A stretch of DNA of 64,000 nucleotides from positions 1 to 64,000 of the forward strand of contig NZ_JBELZM010000012.1 in NCBI RefSeq assembly GCF_040273735.1. Reading direction: 5' to 3'. How positions within the stretch are numbered: position 1 is the first letter of the stretch; each line of letters opens with the position of its first letter. Shown here piece by piece: positions 8,353 to 17,182 of this stretch. Source of the DNA: Solibacillus sp040273735 (GTDB lineage: Bacteria > Bacillota > Bacilli > Bacillales_A > Planococcaceae). The notes under the pieces were generated by a model. It searched no databases and was not told the DNA's origin. It worked only from the letters and a program-made list of their open reading frames with translations. The translations under genes and the position numbers were made by a program.

Positions 8353-8749
8353 TTCGATTTTTACCCTCTTTTTATAAGTTTAAACTTACTGTTATTTATG
8401 TAATTTTCAGTCAACCGTTTTTAAATCTGAATACGAAAGAAATCATCTTGCGCTAGTATGCGCAAGATGTCTCTTATTAAATATAACCATAAAATGCAAT
8501 TTAAAAACAAGTTTAGAAAGGCATAATTATAATTTATTTTACCACGTATTAACGGGTAATAATTTATCTGGCTTCGAAAGCGTAGCGGCAGTACCTAGGC
8601 AGACGATAAGGACAGCCTGGAGATCAACTAACCGTAAAATGCAGATTAGGTAGACCCAACATGATGTTTACACAAGCGCTGTCACAGGACTTGACGGTTT
8701 TAGCTTGTGCTCCTTAATTGGGGGAAGAGAACCCCCACTAATTGAAGTT
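8353..8749 (+). mobile_element. Intergenic region with probable decayed IS200/IS605 (TnpB-type) right end
   Basis: This 397-nt gap between alr and the lipoprotein gene is much longer than expected for this gene pair. On the plus strand 8549-8653 reads as an open C-terminal tail (LTGNNLSGFESVAAVPRQTI... to a TAG stop). After it come about 95 nt of non-coding sequence ending in a hairpin GGGGG/CCCCC (8713-8746). A short coding tail, a structured non-coding segment and a G/C hairpin is the usual 3' layout of tnpB elements, where the last part encodes the guide (omega) RNA. No zinc-ribbon or catalytic part of TnpB remains. Identification rests on layout and recollection of such ends, not on a database match. 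Confidence 0.4.
8445..8468. repeat. Perfect 9-bp inverted repeat
   Basis: ATCTTGCGC (8445-8453) and GCGCAAGAT (8460-8468) with a 6-nt loop. On the minus strand it is followed by a T-rich stretch (GATTTCTTT), so it may be the terminator of the ydcC transcript, pushed away by the insertion. It could instead be the left-end hairpin of that element. Confidence 0.5.
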
Positions 8750-9742
8750 TTACTTCATACTACTTTCCTGCACACTTGCAGCTACTTCCAGCAATTCATC
8801 TTTTGTTAATTTTGTGGAAGCGATAAAGAAGGTCATACCATCTTTGTCCCACTGAATTGAGTTATCAGTAATAGCACCTATTGTATACCCTAAATCCGCC
8901 GGGTCCCCGGAAACAGGTAAGATTGTATCATCGGATTGGATTGGCTGCTGCATTAGTGTAAATGGCTTTTCCCCTTCGAATGTCAAAATAACCCGTGTGT
9001 TTCCATCTTCCTGCACTTCAAACTCATCTGTCAGCTTTGTGTGCGCCCAGTCAATTGTAGGGTAATACACACTAAACTCTGTGTCTACCACTTCTGCCGA
9101 TGCGGCTTTCTTTTCCTCTTTTTCAGAGAACTTTTCTACCGCATATTCTTCTGCAGTATGCTGCACACCTAATTTAATGTCTGCAAATGTAATTACAACT
9201 TGTTCTTGTAAAGATTCATCCATAACACTAACTTTTGTCGGAAGCATCGTTTTCTTATCAACTACAATTTGTTGAACCGGTAATGCGGTTTGGTCTACAT
9301 TTCGTGTCGCAACTTCAAAAGTATAGCTCGCATCATCTTCAGTCATTACCGCTTTTGAATCTGACAGCAAATCATCAGCCAATGCACCAATTATATACGC
9401 CTGACTGTTTTGTTTCGGCCATTCACTTTGGAACTTATGCGTTTTACGTAATGATGGCGTGACAACAAAGACACCTTCTTCATTTCGAACGATTAACTGC
9501 TGTTCTGACTCACCTTTTGGATTAACTGCCACTCGGTAAAAATCCGGTTTTGTGTGCCAAACCTTCACATCGTAAACACGTGGCTCTGCGCCTGTCCGAA
9601 CTTCCATCGAAGCACTTAATTCATAACCCTTTGCGTCATTCCACTTCTTGTTAACATCCTCAATCACTTCATCTTTTGTAGCTTTTCCACACGCCGCCAA
9701 AAAGAGACAACAAACGACAACTACTAGCAGTCGGAGTTTCAA
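8750..9742 (-). CDS. ydcC: LolA-like lipoprotein (YdcC family)
   Basis: A 330-residue exported lipoprotein. The signal peptide ends in the lipobox FLAAC with the lipidated Cys18. The rest fits the LolA/outer-membrane-lipoprotein-carrier-like fold known for B. subtilis YdcC, with which it shares length and position next to alr. Its biochemical role in Gram-positives is unclear; related LolA-like proteins act in spore germination or envelope processes. The start is a TTG preceded by GAAAGGGTGA. The stop codon lies only 4 nt from the end of the mobile-element-like hairpin. Confidence 0.85.
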   Translation of the reverse strand: MKLRLLVVVVCCLFLAACGKATKDEVIEDVNKKWNDAKGYELSASMEVRTGAEPRVYDVKVWHTKPDFYRVAVNPKGESEQQLIVRNEEGVFVVTPSLRKTHKFQSEWPKQNSQAYIIGALADDLLSDSKAVMTEDDASYTFEVATRNVDQTALPVQQIVVDKKTMLPTKVSVMDESLQEQVVITFADIKLGVQHTAEEYAVEKFSEKEEKKAASAEVVDTEFSVYYPTIDWAHTKLTDEFEVQEDGNTRVILTFEGEKPFTLMQQPIQSDDTILPVSGDPADLGYTIGAITDNSIQWDKDGMTFFIASTKLTKDELLEVAASVQESSMK

Positions 9743-9807
9743 AGATTCACCCTTTCGATTATCTATTTCGATAAATTACTATATGAGCCAAGGTGTGCAT
9801 GTATGTA

Positions 9808-10161
9808 TTATTGCATTAAGATTACTTGGGCAGCTGCTGTTGTCCTCGTATGGGTAATGGAAACAAACCCGTTTACCAGTTCACCATCGAAGTATAATAC
9901 AGGTTTTCCGTGCTCCGTTTTTAAAATTTCTATTTGATGAAGTTCACAGCCTTTACCGATCCCTGTGCCATTTGCTTTTGAATAGGCTTCCTTTGCAGCA
10001 AAGCGACCTGCCAAAAATTCCACTTTGCGCATATCCGATAATGTATCAAAAATGGCAAGTTCCCTATCCGTTAAAATTCGTTGAGCAAATTTTGCTGAAC
10101 GTCCTATCATTTTTTCAATTCGGTCCAATTGTACTAAATCTAAACCAATCCCTTTTATCAT
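9808..10161 (-). CDS. acpS: Holo-[acyl-carrier-protein] synthase AcpS
   Basis: A 117-residue 4'-phosphopantetheinyl transferase that activates apo-ACP using CoA. It shows the family hallmarks GIGLDLVQLDRI with metal ligand Asp8, and GRFAAKEAYSKANGTGIG with the second acidic ligand Glu in FAAKEA. Length is normal. ATG follows AAAGGGAGAGC. It lies upstream of ydcC in the same direction, as in B. subtilis. Confidence 0.96.
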   Translation of the reverse strand: MIKGIGLDLVQLDRIEKMIGRSAKFAQRILTDRELAIFDTLSDMRKVEFLAGRFAAKEAYSKANGTGIGKGCELHQIEILKTEHGKPVLYFDGELVNGFVSITHTRTTAAAQVILMQ

Positions 10162-10251
10162 TTAATAGCTCTCCCTTTCTTTTAATCATTAATCCAATGT
10201 ATAATGAATAAAAATACGTTTTATTTTGTATCGACTTAATTGAGGTGGAAC

Positions 10252-10875
10252 ATGTTTATTCGTAGAGAAAATTTTAAGCAGTACATTACGTTATATCCGG
10301 TCGTATCGTCAATTATAGCAATTAATTTAATTGTTTTCGTCCTAACATTAATACCGGGCTTCGGCGAAGATTTGCTTTATGCCGGTATGAGCGTCAATGG
10401 ACTCATTGCAGCAGGTGAATGGTGGCGTATTATTACGTCCATGTTTTTACATGCAGGTTTTATGCACGTGCTTTTTAATATGTTCTCCCTATTTTTATTT
10501 GGTCCGGAACTTGAAAAAATCGCCGGCAAAATGCGCTTTTTAACAATTTACTTTTTAGCTGGAATTTTTGGTGTTGCTGCTACTTACGCAACACAGGATG
10601 CCTATTATGCTAGCGTAGGTGCAAGTGGAGCACTGTACGGAATTTTCGGGGCGTTCGGGGCCCTTGTTTATTACACAAGACATTTATTCCCACAGTTAAG
10701 ACAAATAATTTTGCCGTTAATAGTAATTAGTATTATTATGACATTTTTAACACCAAATATTAATATTGCTGCACATTTAGGCGGTTTAGTTACCGGCTTT
10801 ATTTTAGGGGTTGTTTACTTCAACCCAAAAAATATGGGACGCTGGCGCAAACAGCCTATTAGACGGGTAAAGTAA
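10252..10875 (+). CDS. Rhomboid-family intramembrane serine protease
   Basis: A membrane protein of about 207 residues with six predicted helices. The rhomboid catalytic serine is in GASGALYG (Ser125) and the catalytic histidine in AAHLGGLVTG (His175). The HAGFMHVLFNM segment (about 67-77) is also conserved. The start is ATG 10252 after GAGGTGG; an in-frame TTG 12 nt upstream lies on the ribosome site itself and is rejected. Transcribed opposite to acpS, it corresponds in position to B. subtilis ydcA. Its substrate is unknown. Confidence 0.92.
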   Translation: MFIRRENFKQYITLYPVVSSIIAINLIVFVLTLIPGFGEDLLYAGMSVNGLIAAGEWWRIITSMFLHAGFMHVLFNMFSLFLFGPELEKIAGKMRFLTIYFLAGIFGVAATYATQDAYYASVGASGALYGIFGAFGALVYYTRHLFPQLRQIILPLIVISIIMTFLTPNINIAAHLGGLVTGFILGVVYFNPKNMGRWRKQPIRRVK

Positions 10876-10917
10876 AAACAGGATTCGCGAAAAGTAAATT
10901 CGCGGATCCTGTTTTTT
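10874..10917. terminator. Shared terminator between the rhomboid gene and ydbT
   Basis: A long hairpin with arms AAAACAGGAT / ATCCTGTTTT and an inner TCGCGAA / TTCGCG pairing, flanked by A-run and T-run. It serves the converging rhomboid (+) and ydbT (-) genes. Confidence 0.85.
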
Positions 10918-12397
10918 AATGTTCATACCAAGACAGTACTCTTTCGATTTCCTGTTGCTCCATATGACGCGCTGTCGCTGAAGCTCCGAGCATACCTGAC
11001 ATCACTACAATTTTTACAGACCCTATATCCCGTCGCTTCTGGAAATAAGTTTGACTGCCTTGTGTAATTTGTACACGCTTTTTTAAAGCGTAAAATGTTA
11101 CACGGCTTACAAGACGCGAGACAATTGTAATTTGCTGATCTTTCACAGTAAATCCAGTCGTCTTAAATTGCCATCTTCCAAGTAGAATGATTGGAACAAT
11201 GAGCAATAATGACAACAAGCCATATGGATAGAAGAAGTAAGAAATAGCACCGATTAACGGGACTAGCCATACAAAATCGATTCGATAGAAAAAAGGCTGT
11301 GCTTTTTTTGGCGGCTGAATAAGTTGGGTAACTTCAAAATCATACTCAGGAAATAGTTCTGCCAATGGGGTAAACACTTCTTTTTTCGCAATTAACGGAA
11401 ATAAAATAATTTTCTTGTCATTCTCCCCGCTAAATCCTCCACCAGCACTTTCTACCGCAACAGATGCTAATCCAAGCATTTGTTGGAAAGGATTTTCAGC
11501 CAGTTTAATTGCCTGCACCCGGTTTAACGGAATTGTCACTCGTTTTTTTTCGATTAATCCTCGTGTAATGATCAGCCGGTCATGCTGCTTGCTGACCGTA
11601 AAGTTATAATAATTTAAAAACGTCAAGCCGACAGAAACTCCCCATGCCAGTATTAGCGCAAGCGCGATTAAAATCATGACAACGATAAAGCCGTACTCCA
11701 CTAAAAATGCCAACTCATCATAAATCAAATCAAAAGGGATAAACTCGGCAAATTGTGAAAGGACAGCAAAAACTCCGGCAAGTACTACTCCCACACCGCT
11801 GGAAGTCGTTGCTAACAGTAACAGCTCCGGTATTTTCATTTTATGTAGAACTACTGATACCGGCTCTGGCTCTTCACCTTCAACCATTTGCTCTTGTTCA
11901 CTTTCAATCGGCAGTTTTTGTTTCGCTTTTTTCATTTGAATTTCCACTTCGTCTGCCGCAGCTTTTGTTACCGCTGTTAGTTCCGCCTCCGGTTTACCAT
12001 CTTTACTTCCCGCCGTTTCCACTTGTACTTGTACAAGCTTGAACAAACGGTGAAAAATACCTTCTTTATAATTCAAGTTTTGAATACGATCAAATGGAAT
12101 ATAGCGCTTTTTCTTTATAAACAAACCATATTCCACACGGAGTTCACTATCTTCAAACCAATATATAAATGTCCACCATTTAATCAAACCGCTCACTACT
12201 GTTACCGATAAGACAATTACCAAAATAAGGAGTGGAATCATTTCGCTAAAAAACGTTTCGCTTCGATAATCCAAATTAAAATTAAAGCCGTTCGCCGCAA
12301 CAATGATAATGATCGGAATAAGGAGATCTTTCAATGCCTTTACAACATTGATGACTGCCGTAACAGGATGAAGTTTATATTTCTCATTAGACATCAT
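10916..12397 (-). CDS. ydbT: PH-domain membrane protein YdbT
   Basis: About 493 residues with several transmembrane helices and repeated bacterial PH (bPH2, formerly DUF304) domains. Each repeat shows the pattern '...YGLFIKKKRYIPFDRIQNLNY...', '...ITRGLIEKKRVTIPLNRVQAIKL...', '...VSRLVSRVTFYALKKRVQI...'. B. subtilis YdbS/YdbT are linked to resistance to an antimicrobial peptide; the mechanism is unsettled. Two adjacent ATG codons (12397, 12394) lie inside the end of ydbS, after GGGTGGCGG, so the genes overlap and are coupled. A longer reading from 12415 is not favoured. Confidence 0.88.
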   Translation of the reverse strand: MMSNEKYKLHPVTAVINVVKALKDLLIPIIIIVAANGFNFNLDYRSETFFSEMIPLLILVIVLSVTVVSGLIKWWTFIYWFEDSELRVEYGLFIKKKRYIPFDRIQNLNYKEGIFHRLFKLVQVQVETAGSKDGKPEAELTAVTKAAADEVEIQMKKAKQKLPIESEQEQMVEGEEPEPVSVVLHKMKIPELLLLATTSSGVGVVLAGVFAVLSQFAEFIPFDLIYDELAFLVEYGFIVVMILIALALILAWGVSVGLTFLNYYNFTVSKQHDRLIITRGLIEKKRVTIPLNRVQAIKLAENPFQQMLGLASVAVESAGGGFSGENDKKIILFPLIAKKEVFTPLAELFPEYDFEVTQLIQPPKKAQPFFYRIDFVWLVPLIGAISYFFYPYGLLSLLLIVPIILLGRWQFKTTGFTVKDQQITIVSRLVSRVTFYALKKRVQITQGSQTYFQKRRDIGSVKIVVMSGMLGASATARHMEQQEIERVLSWYEH

Positions 12398-12866
12398 CTT
12401 CCGCCACCCTTGCAAGTTCAGAGATTTTTGTCCTCAATTCATCGGCATCTTCAACTTTCAGCATAGGAATCGTATGTACTGTTGCCGCCGAAGAAATCGA
12501 TATATTGGCTAACATGTATTTTTTTAAAATCGGTCCCTGTTCTGTATCAACATGTTGAACACGCACCATCGGTATTAATGTCCGTTTTACGACAAACAGA
12601 CCACTTTGTATTTCAATTTCCTGTTCTCGAACTTCATAACGCCAAATTCCCCAACGGATGCTCGGGAATACAATAACTGAAAATGCAATGGATAACAATA
12701 CGAGCGCGATGGCAATCCACATAATCCACTGCGGCCAATCAAATCGAACTGTTAAAAATACGATGCCGCCTGTTAAAAGTGCGATAATAAATGTTTGAAT
12801 GATTCCATATAGTCGCCACACTGTTTGCGCTTTTTTGGGTAACTGAAACATTGGTTGTTCTCTCAC
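12387..12866 (-). CDS. ydbS: PH-domain membrane protein YdbS
   Basis: A 159-residue membrane protein. Two N-terminal transmembrane helices (about 20-65) precede one bPH2 domain (about 75-150, with YEVREQEIEIQSGLFVVKRTLIPMVRVQHVD). It is the upstream partner of ydbT and overlaps it by about 10 nt. The same gene pair occurs at this place in B. subtilis. Confidence 0.88.
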   Translation of the reverse strand: MREQPMFQLPKKAQTVWRLYGIIQTFIIALLTGGIVFLTVRFDWPQWIMWIAIALVLLSIAFSVIVFPSIRWGIWRYEVREQEIEIQSGLFVVKRTLIPMVRVQHVDTEQGPILKKYMLANISISSAATVHTIPMLKVEDADELRTKISELARVAEDDV

Positions 12867-13047
12867 TAGCCCTACACCTCTTTTTCTATATTATGCTATA
12901 CGTATTAGCAGCTTAAATGTTTCATTCTGTTCTGGCTCGGTTGATAAAAATAATTCCCTACCCTCATAGTATAGTTAATTGGTAAATTTGTTAAATAATT
13001 TATAAAAATTTTATTTCCCAGAAAATATATTTATATAAAATTTGCCA

Positions 13048-13085
13048 CAAAAAAACACACCAACGAGAAATTCGTTGATGTGTTG
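13048..13085 (-). terminator. Terminator of cshA
   Basis: A hairpin with 13-nt arms (13054-13066 with 13072-13084, one wobble) is followed on the minus strand by a T-run. It starts 10 nt after the cshA stop. Confidence 0.85.
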
Positions 13086-13093
13086 AAATAGTA

Positions 13094-14650
13094 TTAGTCT
13101 TCGCGACGTTGACGTGGACGACGATCACGAGAACCTTCGCGACGAGCACCGCCTTCACGACGACCTCCATCACGGCTTCCGCTACCAGAACGGCTTCCGC
13201 CACCTTCGCGACGGCGATCTCCTCCGCGACGGTCACCACCGCCACGGTTGCCACCACCACGGTTACGGTCATTACCGCCACGGCCGCGGCCTCCGCCACC
13301 TTGTGAACGGTCACGACGCATTGGTAATGGACGCTCTTCCGATAAAGATACTGGTGTAGCATCCGGTTCTTTAGTGATTGATTTAAGTGCTGCTGCCACT
13401 AAGTCAAGTGCATCGTTATTTTCCAATAACTTAGCAGCTAACTCACGGTAAGTACCTAAATCATTATTTTGAACTAATTCCACCAATGATTGCATTGCAT
13501 CTTCTTGTAAGCCTACTAATGCTTCTTCAGATGTTGGTGGACGTAAAGGTGTCATACGTTTTTTCGTAGTTTCTTCTACGATGCGTAAATAACCCATTTC
13601 ACGAGGTGTTACGAATGTTACTGCAACACCAGATTTACCTGCACGGCCTGTACGACCGATACGGTGAACGTAAGACTCAGGATCTTGTGGAATGTCAAAG
13701 TTGTAAACATGCGTTACACCTGAAATATCCAATCCACGAGCTGCTACGTCTGTTGCGATTAGAATGTCAATTTTACCTTCTTTGAACTGACGTAAAACTG
13801 AAATTCGTTTCGCTTGAGATAAGTCGCCGTGAATACCTTCAGCTAAGAAGCCACGTAAACCTAAAGCTTGGCTTAATTCATCAACACGGCGTTTCGTACG
13901 ACCGAAGATGATTGCTAATTCTGGTTTTTGTGAATCCAATAGACGAGATAATGCGTCAAATTTTTCACGCTCTGTTGCTTTTACGAAGAATTGTTCAATG
14001 TTTTCCATTGTTAATTCTTTCGCTTTAATTTTTACGATTTCAGGATCTTTCATGAATGTCTCTGCAATTTTGCGGATTGCTGGAGGCATTGTCGCTGAGA
14101 ATAGTAATGTTTGGCGATCTGATGGTACGTTTTCTAAAATTGCATTAATATCATCGATGAAGCCCATGTTTAACATTTCGTCCGCTTCGTCTAAAACTAA
14201 AGTTTGCACTTCGTCTAAACGTAATGTACGACGGTTAATATGGTCTTGAATACGACCTGGTGTACCTACAATAATTTGTGGTTTATTTTTTAATGCGCGG
14301 ATTTGACGGCCGATTTCTTGACCACCGTAAACTGATAATAATTTTACGCGCTTGTCATAACCTAATTTATAAAGTTCTTCTGAAACTTGGATTGCTAATT
14401 CGCGAGTCGGAGCAATTACCAAAGCTTGGATATTCGGATTTTTCGGATCGATTTTCTCGATTAAAGGAATACCAAATGCAGCTGTTTTACCAGTACCAGT
14501 TTGTGCTTGGCCTAAAACGTCACGGCCATCCATTGCAAACGTAATTGTACCTTCTTGGATTGGTGTTGCTTCTTCAAACCCCATACGCTTAATAGAGCGT
14601 AATGTCGATTCACTAATGTTTAATTCTGAAAAATTTGTCAAACTCTTCAT
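13094..14650 (-). CDS. cshA: DEAD-box RNA helicase CshA
   Basis: About 518 residues. All DEAD-box motifs are visible: the Q motif TPIQ, Walker A AQTGTGKT, PTRELA, TPGR, DEAD, SAT, then in the second RecA domain ATDVAARG and HRIGRTGRAG. A CshA-type linker domain follows, and a very basic RGG/DRR-rich tail fills about the last 90 residues, typical of degradosome-associated CshA. ATG 14650 has a strong AAAGGAGA ribosome site; an upstream ATG at 14677 does not. The tail is encoded by unusually GC-rich repetitive DNA (13100-13320). The family acts in RNA decay and cold adaptation. Confidence 0.95.
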   Translation of the reverse strand: MKSLTNFSELNISESTLRSIKRMGFEEATPIQEGTITFAMDGRDVLGQAQTGTGKTAAFGIPLIEKIDPKNPNIQALVIAPTRELAIQVSEELYKLGYDKRVKLLSVYGGQEIGRQIRALKNKPQIIVGTPGRIQDHINRRTLRLDEVQTLVLDEADEMLNMGFIDDINAILENVPSDRQTLLFSATMPPAIRKIAETFMKDPEIVKIKAKELTMENIEQFFVKATEREKFDALSRLLDSQKPELAIIFGRTKRRVDELSQALGLRGFLAEGIHGDLSQAKRISVLRQFKEGKIDILIATDVAARGLDISGVTHVYNFDIPQDPESYVHRIGRTGRAGKSGVAVTFVTPREMGYLRIVEETTKKRMTPLRPPTSEEALVGLQEDAMQSLVELVQNNDLGTYRELAAKLLENNDALDLVAAALKSITKEPDATPVSLSEERPLPMRRDRSQGGGGRGRGGNDRNRGGGNRGGGDRRGGDRRREGGGSRSGSGSRDGGRREGGARREGSRDRRPRQRRED

Positions 14651-14874
14651 TCTCCTTTTTCCTGTATAAGTTGACAAATGGTTACATTTTCAGATGAAAT
14701 GGCGGCAAATTTCGAGCCATTGTATGTGGAACGTTTCCGTTACTTAAAAATTCTCTCTGCTTCATCGCAGAGTCTCTTATATGAAAAGGAAAGCCCGGTC
14801 ATTGCCGAGCGGTTCAATTCTACCGTTTCTAATTGGTTGTTGCATTTGTAAAAAATAGAATAAAACCGTTTATC
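14651..14874 (-). promoter_or_regulatory. cshA upstream leader with two hairpins
   Basis: Between the esterase terminator and cshA, the minus strand holds a GCTCGG/CCGGGC hairpin (about 14797-14814) followed by TTTCCTTTT, and a CTCTGC/GCAGAG hairpin (about 14755-14772) followed by a short T-run. Two stem-loops in the leader of a cold-responsive helicase gene could control transcription or stability. I do not recognise a known riboswitch. Confidence 0.35.
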
Positions 14875-14911
14875 AAAAAAAAGCACTCTTCACCCATAAG
14901 TCTGAAGAGTC
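14875..14911 (-). terminator. Terminator of the esterase gene
   Basis: ACTCTTCA/TGAAGAGT arms (14885-14892, 14903-14910), then an 8-nt T-run on the minus strand, about 95 nt after the esterase stop. Confidence 0.8.
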
Positions 14912-15005
14912 TTCGCACAAAATGTATCCATTGCTTTTATTAGTCTAACATGGGTTGTAACGGTATGCAATGATATTGCTTTGTATCAAAATAGTCAGAT
15001 ATTTA

Positions 15006-15701
15006 TTACTCCAATAAAAATTGATACACTTGATCAAACCATTGCTCACAATCATCACTGTAACAAATATGATGTTTTCCACAATCTGAAATATACATTT
15101 GCTTTTGTTGCGACTGAATTTGTTCAAATAAAATCTGGGCGGTTGCACTTGGCACAATTCCATCCAGCTCCCCTTGTACAATAAAGGTAGGACACTGTAT
15201 GTTTTTTATATAAGGCTCCGTTTTTTTCACGACCTTCATAAATTCAATCGTTGCTGTTAACGGGACATTTTTAAACTTAAATTTGTACCGTGCAAACAAT
15301 TCATTTTCTTCTAACTTTTTGTTCACCATATCTTGGGCAATTGTTCGAACGTCTTTTACTAACTGCGTAGGACTCACATACTTTGCTGCAGCACTTAAGA
15401 GTACCAACTTTTTTACTGGGTAACGTATAGATAAGTACATCGCAATGACACCACCCATTGAAAAACCGACGACAATGACTTCATCGACTTGCTTTTTCAA
15501 CTGCCGATATGCGATTTCCGCTTCCATCATCCAATGCTCTGCTTTATAGCCTTTCATCGCCAAATGCTCTGCATCACCGTGACCGGAGAACGTCGGAATG
15601 CTTACGACCCAATCTATTCGTTGCTCTATATAATGTGCAAAAGGCTCTACTTCATACGGTCCACCTGAAAATCCATGTAAAAATAGAACGCCGATTTTCA
15701 T
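15006..15701 (-). CDS. Alpha/beta hydrolase (carboxylesterase/monoacylglycerol lipase type)
   Basis: A cytoplasmic alpha/beta hydrolase of about 231 residues. The oxyanion-hole segment is FLHGFSGGPYE at the N-terminus, the nucleophile elbow GFSMGGVIA, the acid in QGELDGIVP, and the catalytic histidine in CGKHHICYSDDCEQ. This pattern is that of the Est30/YvaK-like carboxylesterases of Bacillales. ATG 15701 has an AGGTGA site; the longer ORF start at 15749 lacks one. It is inserted between murF and cshA, both of which have their own terminators, so it is probably a separate unit. Confidence 0.85.
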   Translation of the reverse strand: MKIGVLFLHGFSGGPYEVEPFAHYIEQRIDWVVSIPTFSGHGDAEHLAMKGYKAEHWMMEAEIAYRQLKKQVDEVIVVGFSMGGVIAMYLSIRYPVKKLVLLSAAAKYVSPTQLVKDVRTIAQDMVNKKLEENELFARYKFKFKNVPLTATIEFMKVVKKTEPYIKNIQCPTFIVQGELDGIVPSATAQILFEQIQSQQKQMYISDCGKHHICYSDDCEQWFDQVYQFLLE

Positions 15702-15772
15702 CCAATCACCTGCTTCCATTAAGCTGTTAGTATCTATAATAAGCGACATTTAAAGTCGAAAAAAGTTTTTGC

Positions 15773-15811
15773 AAAAAAAAAAAAAAAAACGAGCTAGCAC
15801 TAGGCTAACTC
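15773..15811 (-). terminator. Terminator of murF overlapping its stop codon
   Basis: The stem GAGTTAGC/GCTAGCTC (15804-15811 with 15791-15798) begins in the last codons of murF, and its loop holds the TAG stop. A 17-nt uninterrupted T-run follows on the minus strand. Confidence 0.9.
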
Positions 15812-17170
15812 GATTGAATGGATAACTTTCTCCAACTGCATTCCCCGAGAACCTTTTACCAAAAGGATGGACTCGTTTGTTGCATGAGATTTAATTTTTT
15901 CGATAATCGGTGCGTACTCATTCTCGGAATACACTAAATGCTCAGCATCAAATGTTTGTTGAAGTTTATTATAGAGCCACTTCATGCGCGGGCCATACAA
16001 GCAAACATAGCGTATTTCTTCAGGATGAATATGCGCGGCAATTCCTTCATGCATCTGCTTTTCATCGTTTCCAAGCTCAAGCATATCACCAAGTACAAGC
16101 CACTTTTCGTTGCGGATTGTCGTTTGCTCGACAAATTGGATCGCTGCTTGCATCGATGTTGGCGCAGCATTGTACGCATCGTTAATAAATAATAAATCAC
16201 CGACCGGAACTAGCTGCATCCGCATATCTGTTAAAACTACTTTCTTTAATGCTTCACGGATTTGTTCGTCAGTCAAACCTAATGCCTTACTTACCAGCAT
16301 TGCACTTAATGTATTCTTCACTTGGTGTTCGCCTAAAACAGAAATGAAGAAATCACCTTGAATTACACCATCTACATGGAAACTGCTTCCTTGTGCTGTC
16401 GCTTCTATTTGGGAAGCTGCTAAACTTTGCGCTTGGCTAAAGCCAAATGCCTGTGTTTTTAAGTTTGGTGTTTTTGCAACTAAGTTTTGAAGTAACGGTT
16501 CATCACCATCATAGAAAAGAATCCCTTCTTCAGACAATCCTTTTACAATTTCAAACTTCGCCTTCGCAATCCCTTCCCGTGATCCTAAATCTTGCATATG
16601 GGCTTCGCCGATATTTGTAATAATGGCATAATGCGGGCGTGCAAGCTTCGTTAGAAATTCAATTTCACCGAAACCGCTCATCCCCATTTCCAATACGGAA
16701 ACTTCTGTATCCTCATCAAGCTGTAAAATCGTAATCGGCAAACCGAGCTGATTATTAAAGTTCCCGATCGTTTTTTGTACTTTAAAGTATGGAGAAAGAG
16801 CTCCCGCCAAAATATCTTTTGAAGACGTTTTTCCGTTTGAGCCGGTAATCCCGATAAATGTCGCTTGATGCTCATTACGGTAACACTCTGCCATTTTTTG
16901 AAGTGCAAGCTCTGGGTCTTCCACAAAAATTAATGGCAAATTTTCCGGAGGATTTGGCTCATCGATCATCCATAAAGAAGCTGCTGCGCCTTTTTCAAAT
17001 GCCTGTTCAACAAAACGGTGCCCGTTTGCGGCTTCTCCACGGAAAGGAATAAATAAATCCCCTTTTGCAATTGTTCGTGTATCAATGGAAATACCTGTGA
17101 CAACCGTTTCAGGAAATGACTGATTTTCTATCGTTAACCATGATGCAATTTGCTGTAAACTTTTTTTCAC
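15800..17170 (-). CDS. murF: UDP-MurNAc-tripeptide:D-Ala-D-Ala ligase MurF
   Basis: A 456-residue Mur ligase that adds D-Ala-D-Ala to the UDP-MurNAc-tripeptide in the last cytoplasmic step of wall-precursor synthesis. The ATP site is GITGSNGKTSSKD (about 108-120), followed by the central NNQLGLP and NDAYNAAPTSM motifs. The start is GTG 17170. It lies 12 nt after ddl, whose product it uses, so the two form an operon. Confidence 0.96.
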   Translation of the reverse strand: MKKSLQQIASWLTIENQSFPETVVTGISIDTRTIAKGDLFIPFRGEAANGHRFVEQAFEKGAAASLWMIDEPNPPENLPLIFVEDPELALQKMAECYRNEHQATFIGITGSNGKTSSKDILAGALSPYFKVQKTIGNFNNQLGLPITILQLDEDTEVSVLEMGMSGFGEIEFLTKLARPHYAIITNIGEAHMQDLGSREGIAKAKFEIVKGLSEEGILFYDGDEPLLQNLVAKTPNLKTQAFGFSQAQSLAASQIEATAQGSSFHVDGVIQGDFFISVLGEHQVKNTLSAMLVSKALGLTDEQIREALKKVVLTDMRMQLVPVGDLLFINDAYNAAPTSMQAAIQFVEQTTIRNEKWLVLGDMLELGNDEKQMHEGIAAHIHPEEIRYVCLYGPRMKWLYNKLQQTFDAEHLVYSENEYAPIIEKIKSHATNESILLVKGSRGMQLEKVIHSIELA

Positions 17171-17182
17171 TTTTTATCCCAC

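Noticed and set aside
13000..13451. Several long ORFs on both strands over the 3' end of cshA, with Ala/Val-, His/Asp- or Thr/Ala-rich products
   Set aside because: They are other-frame readings of the GC-rich repeats that encode the RGG tail of CshA. They have no ribosome sites and biased, low-complexity products.
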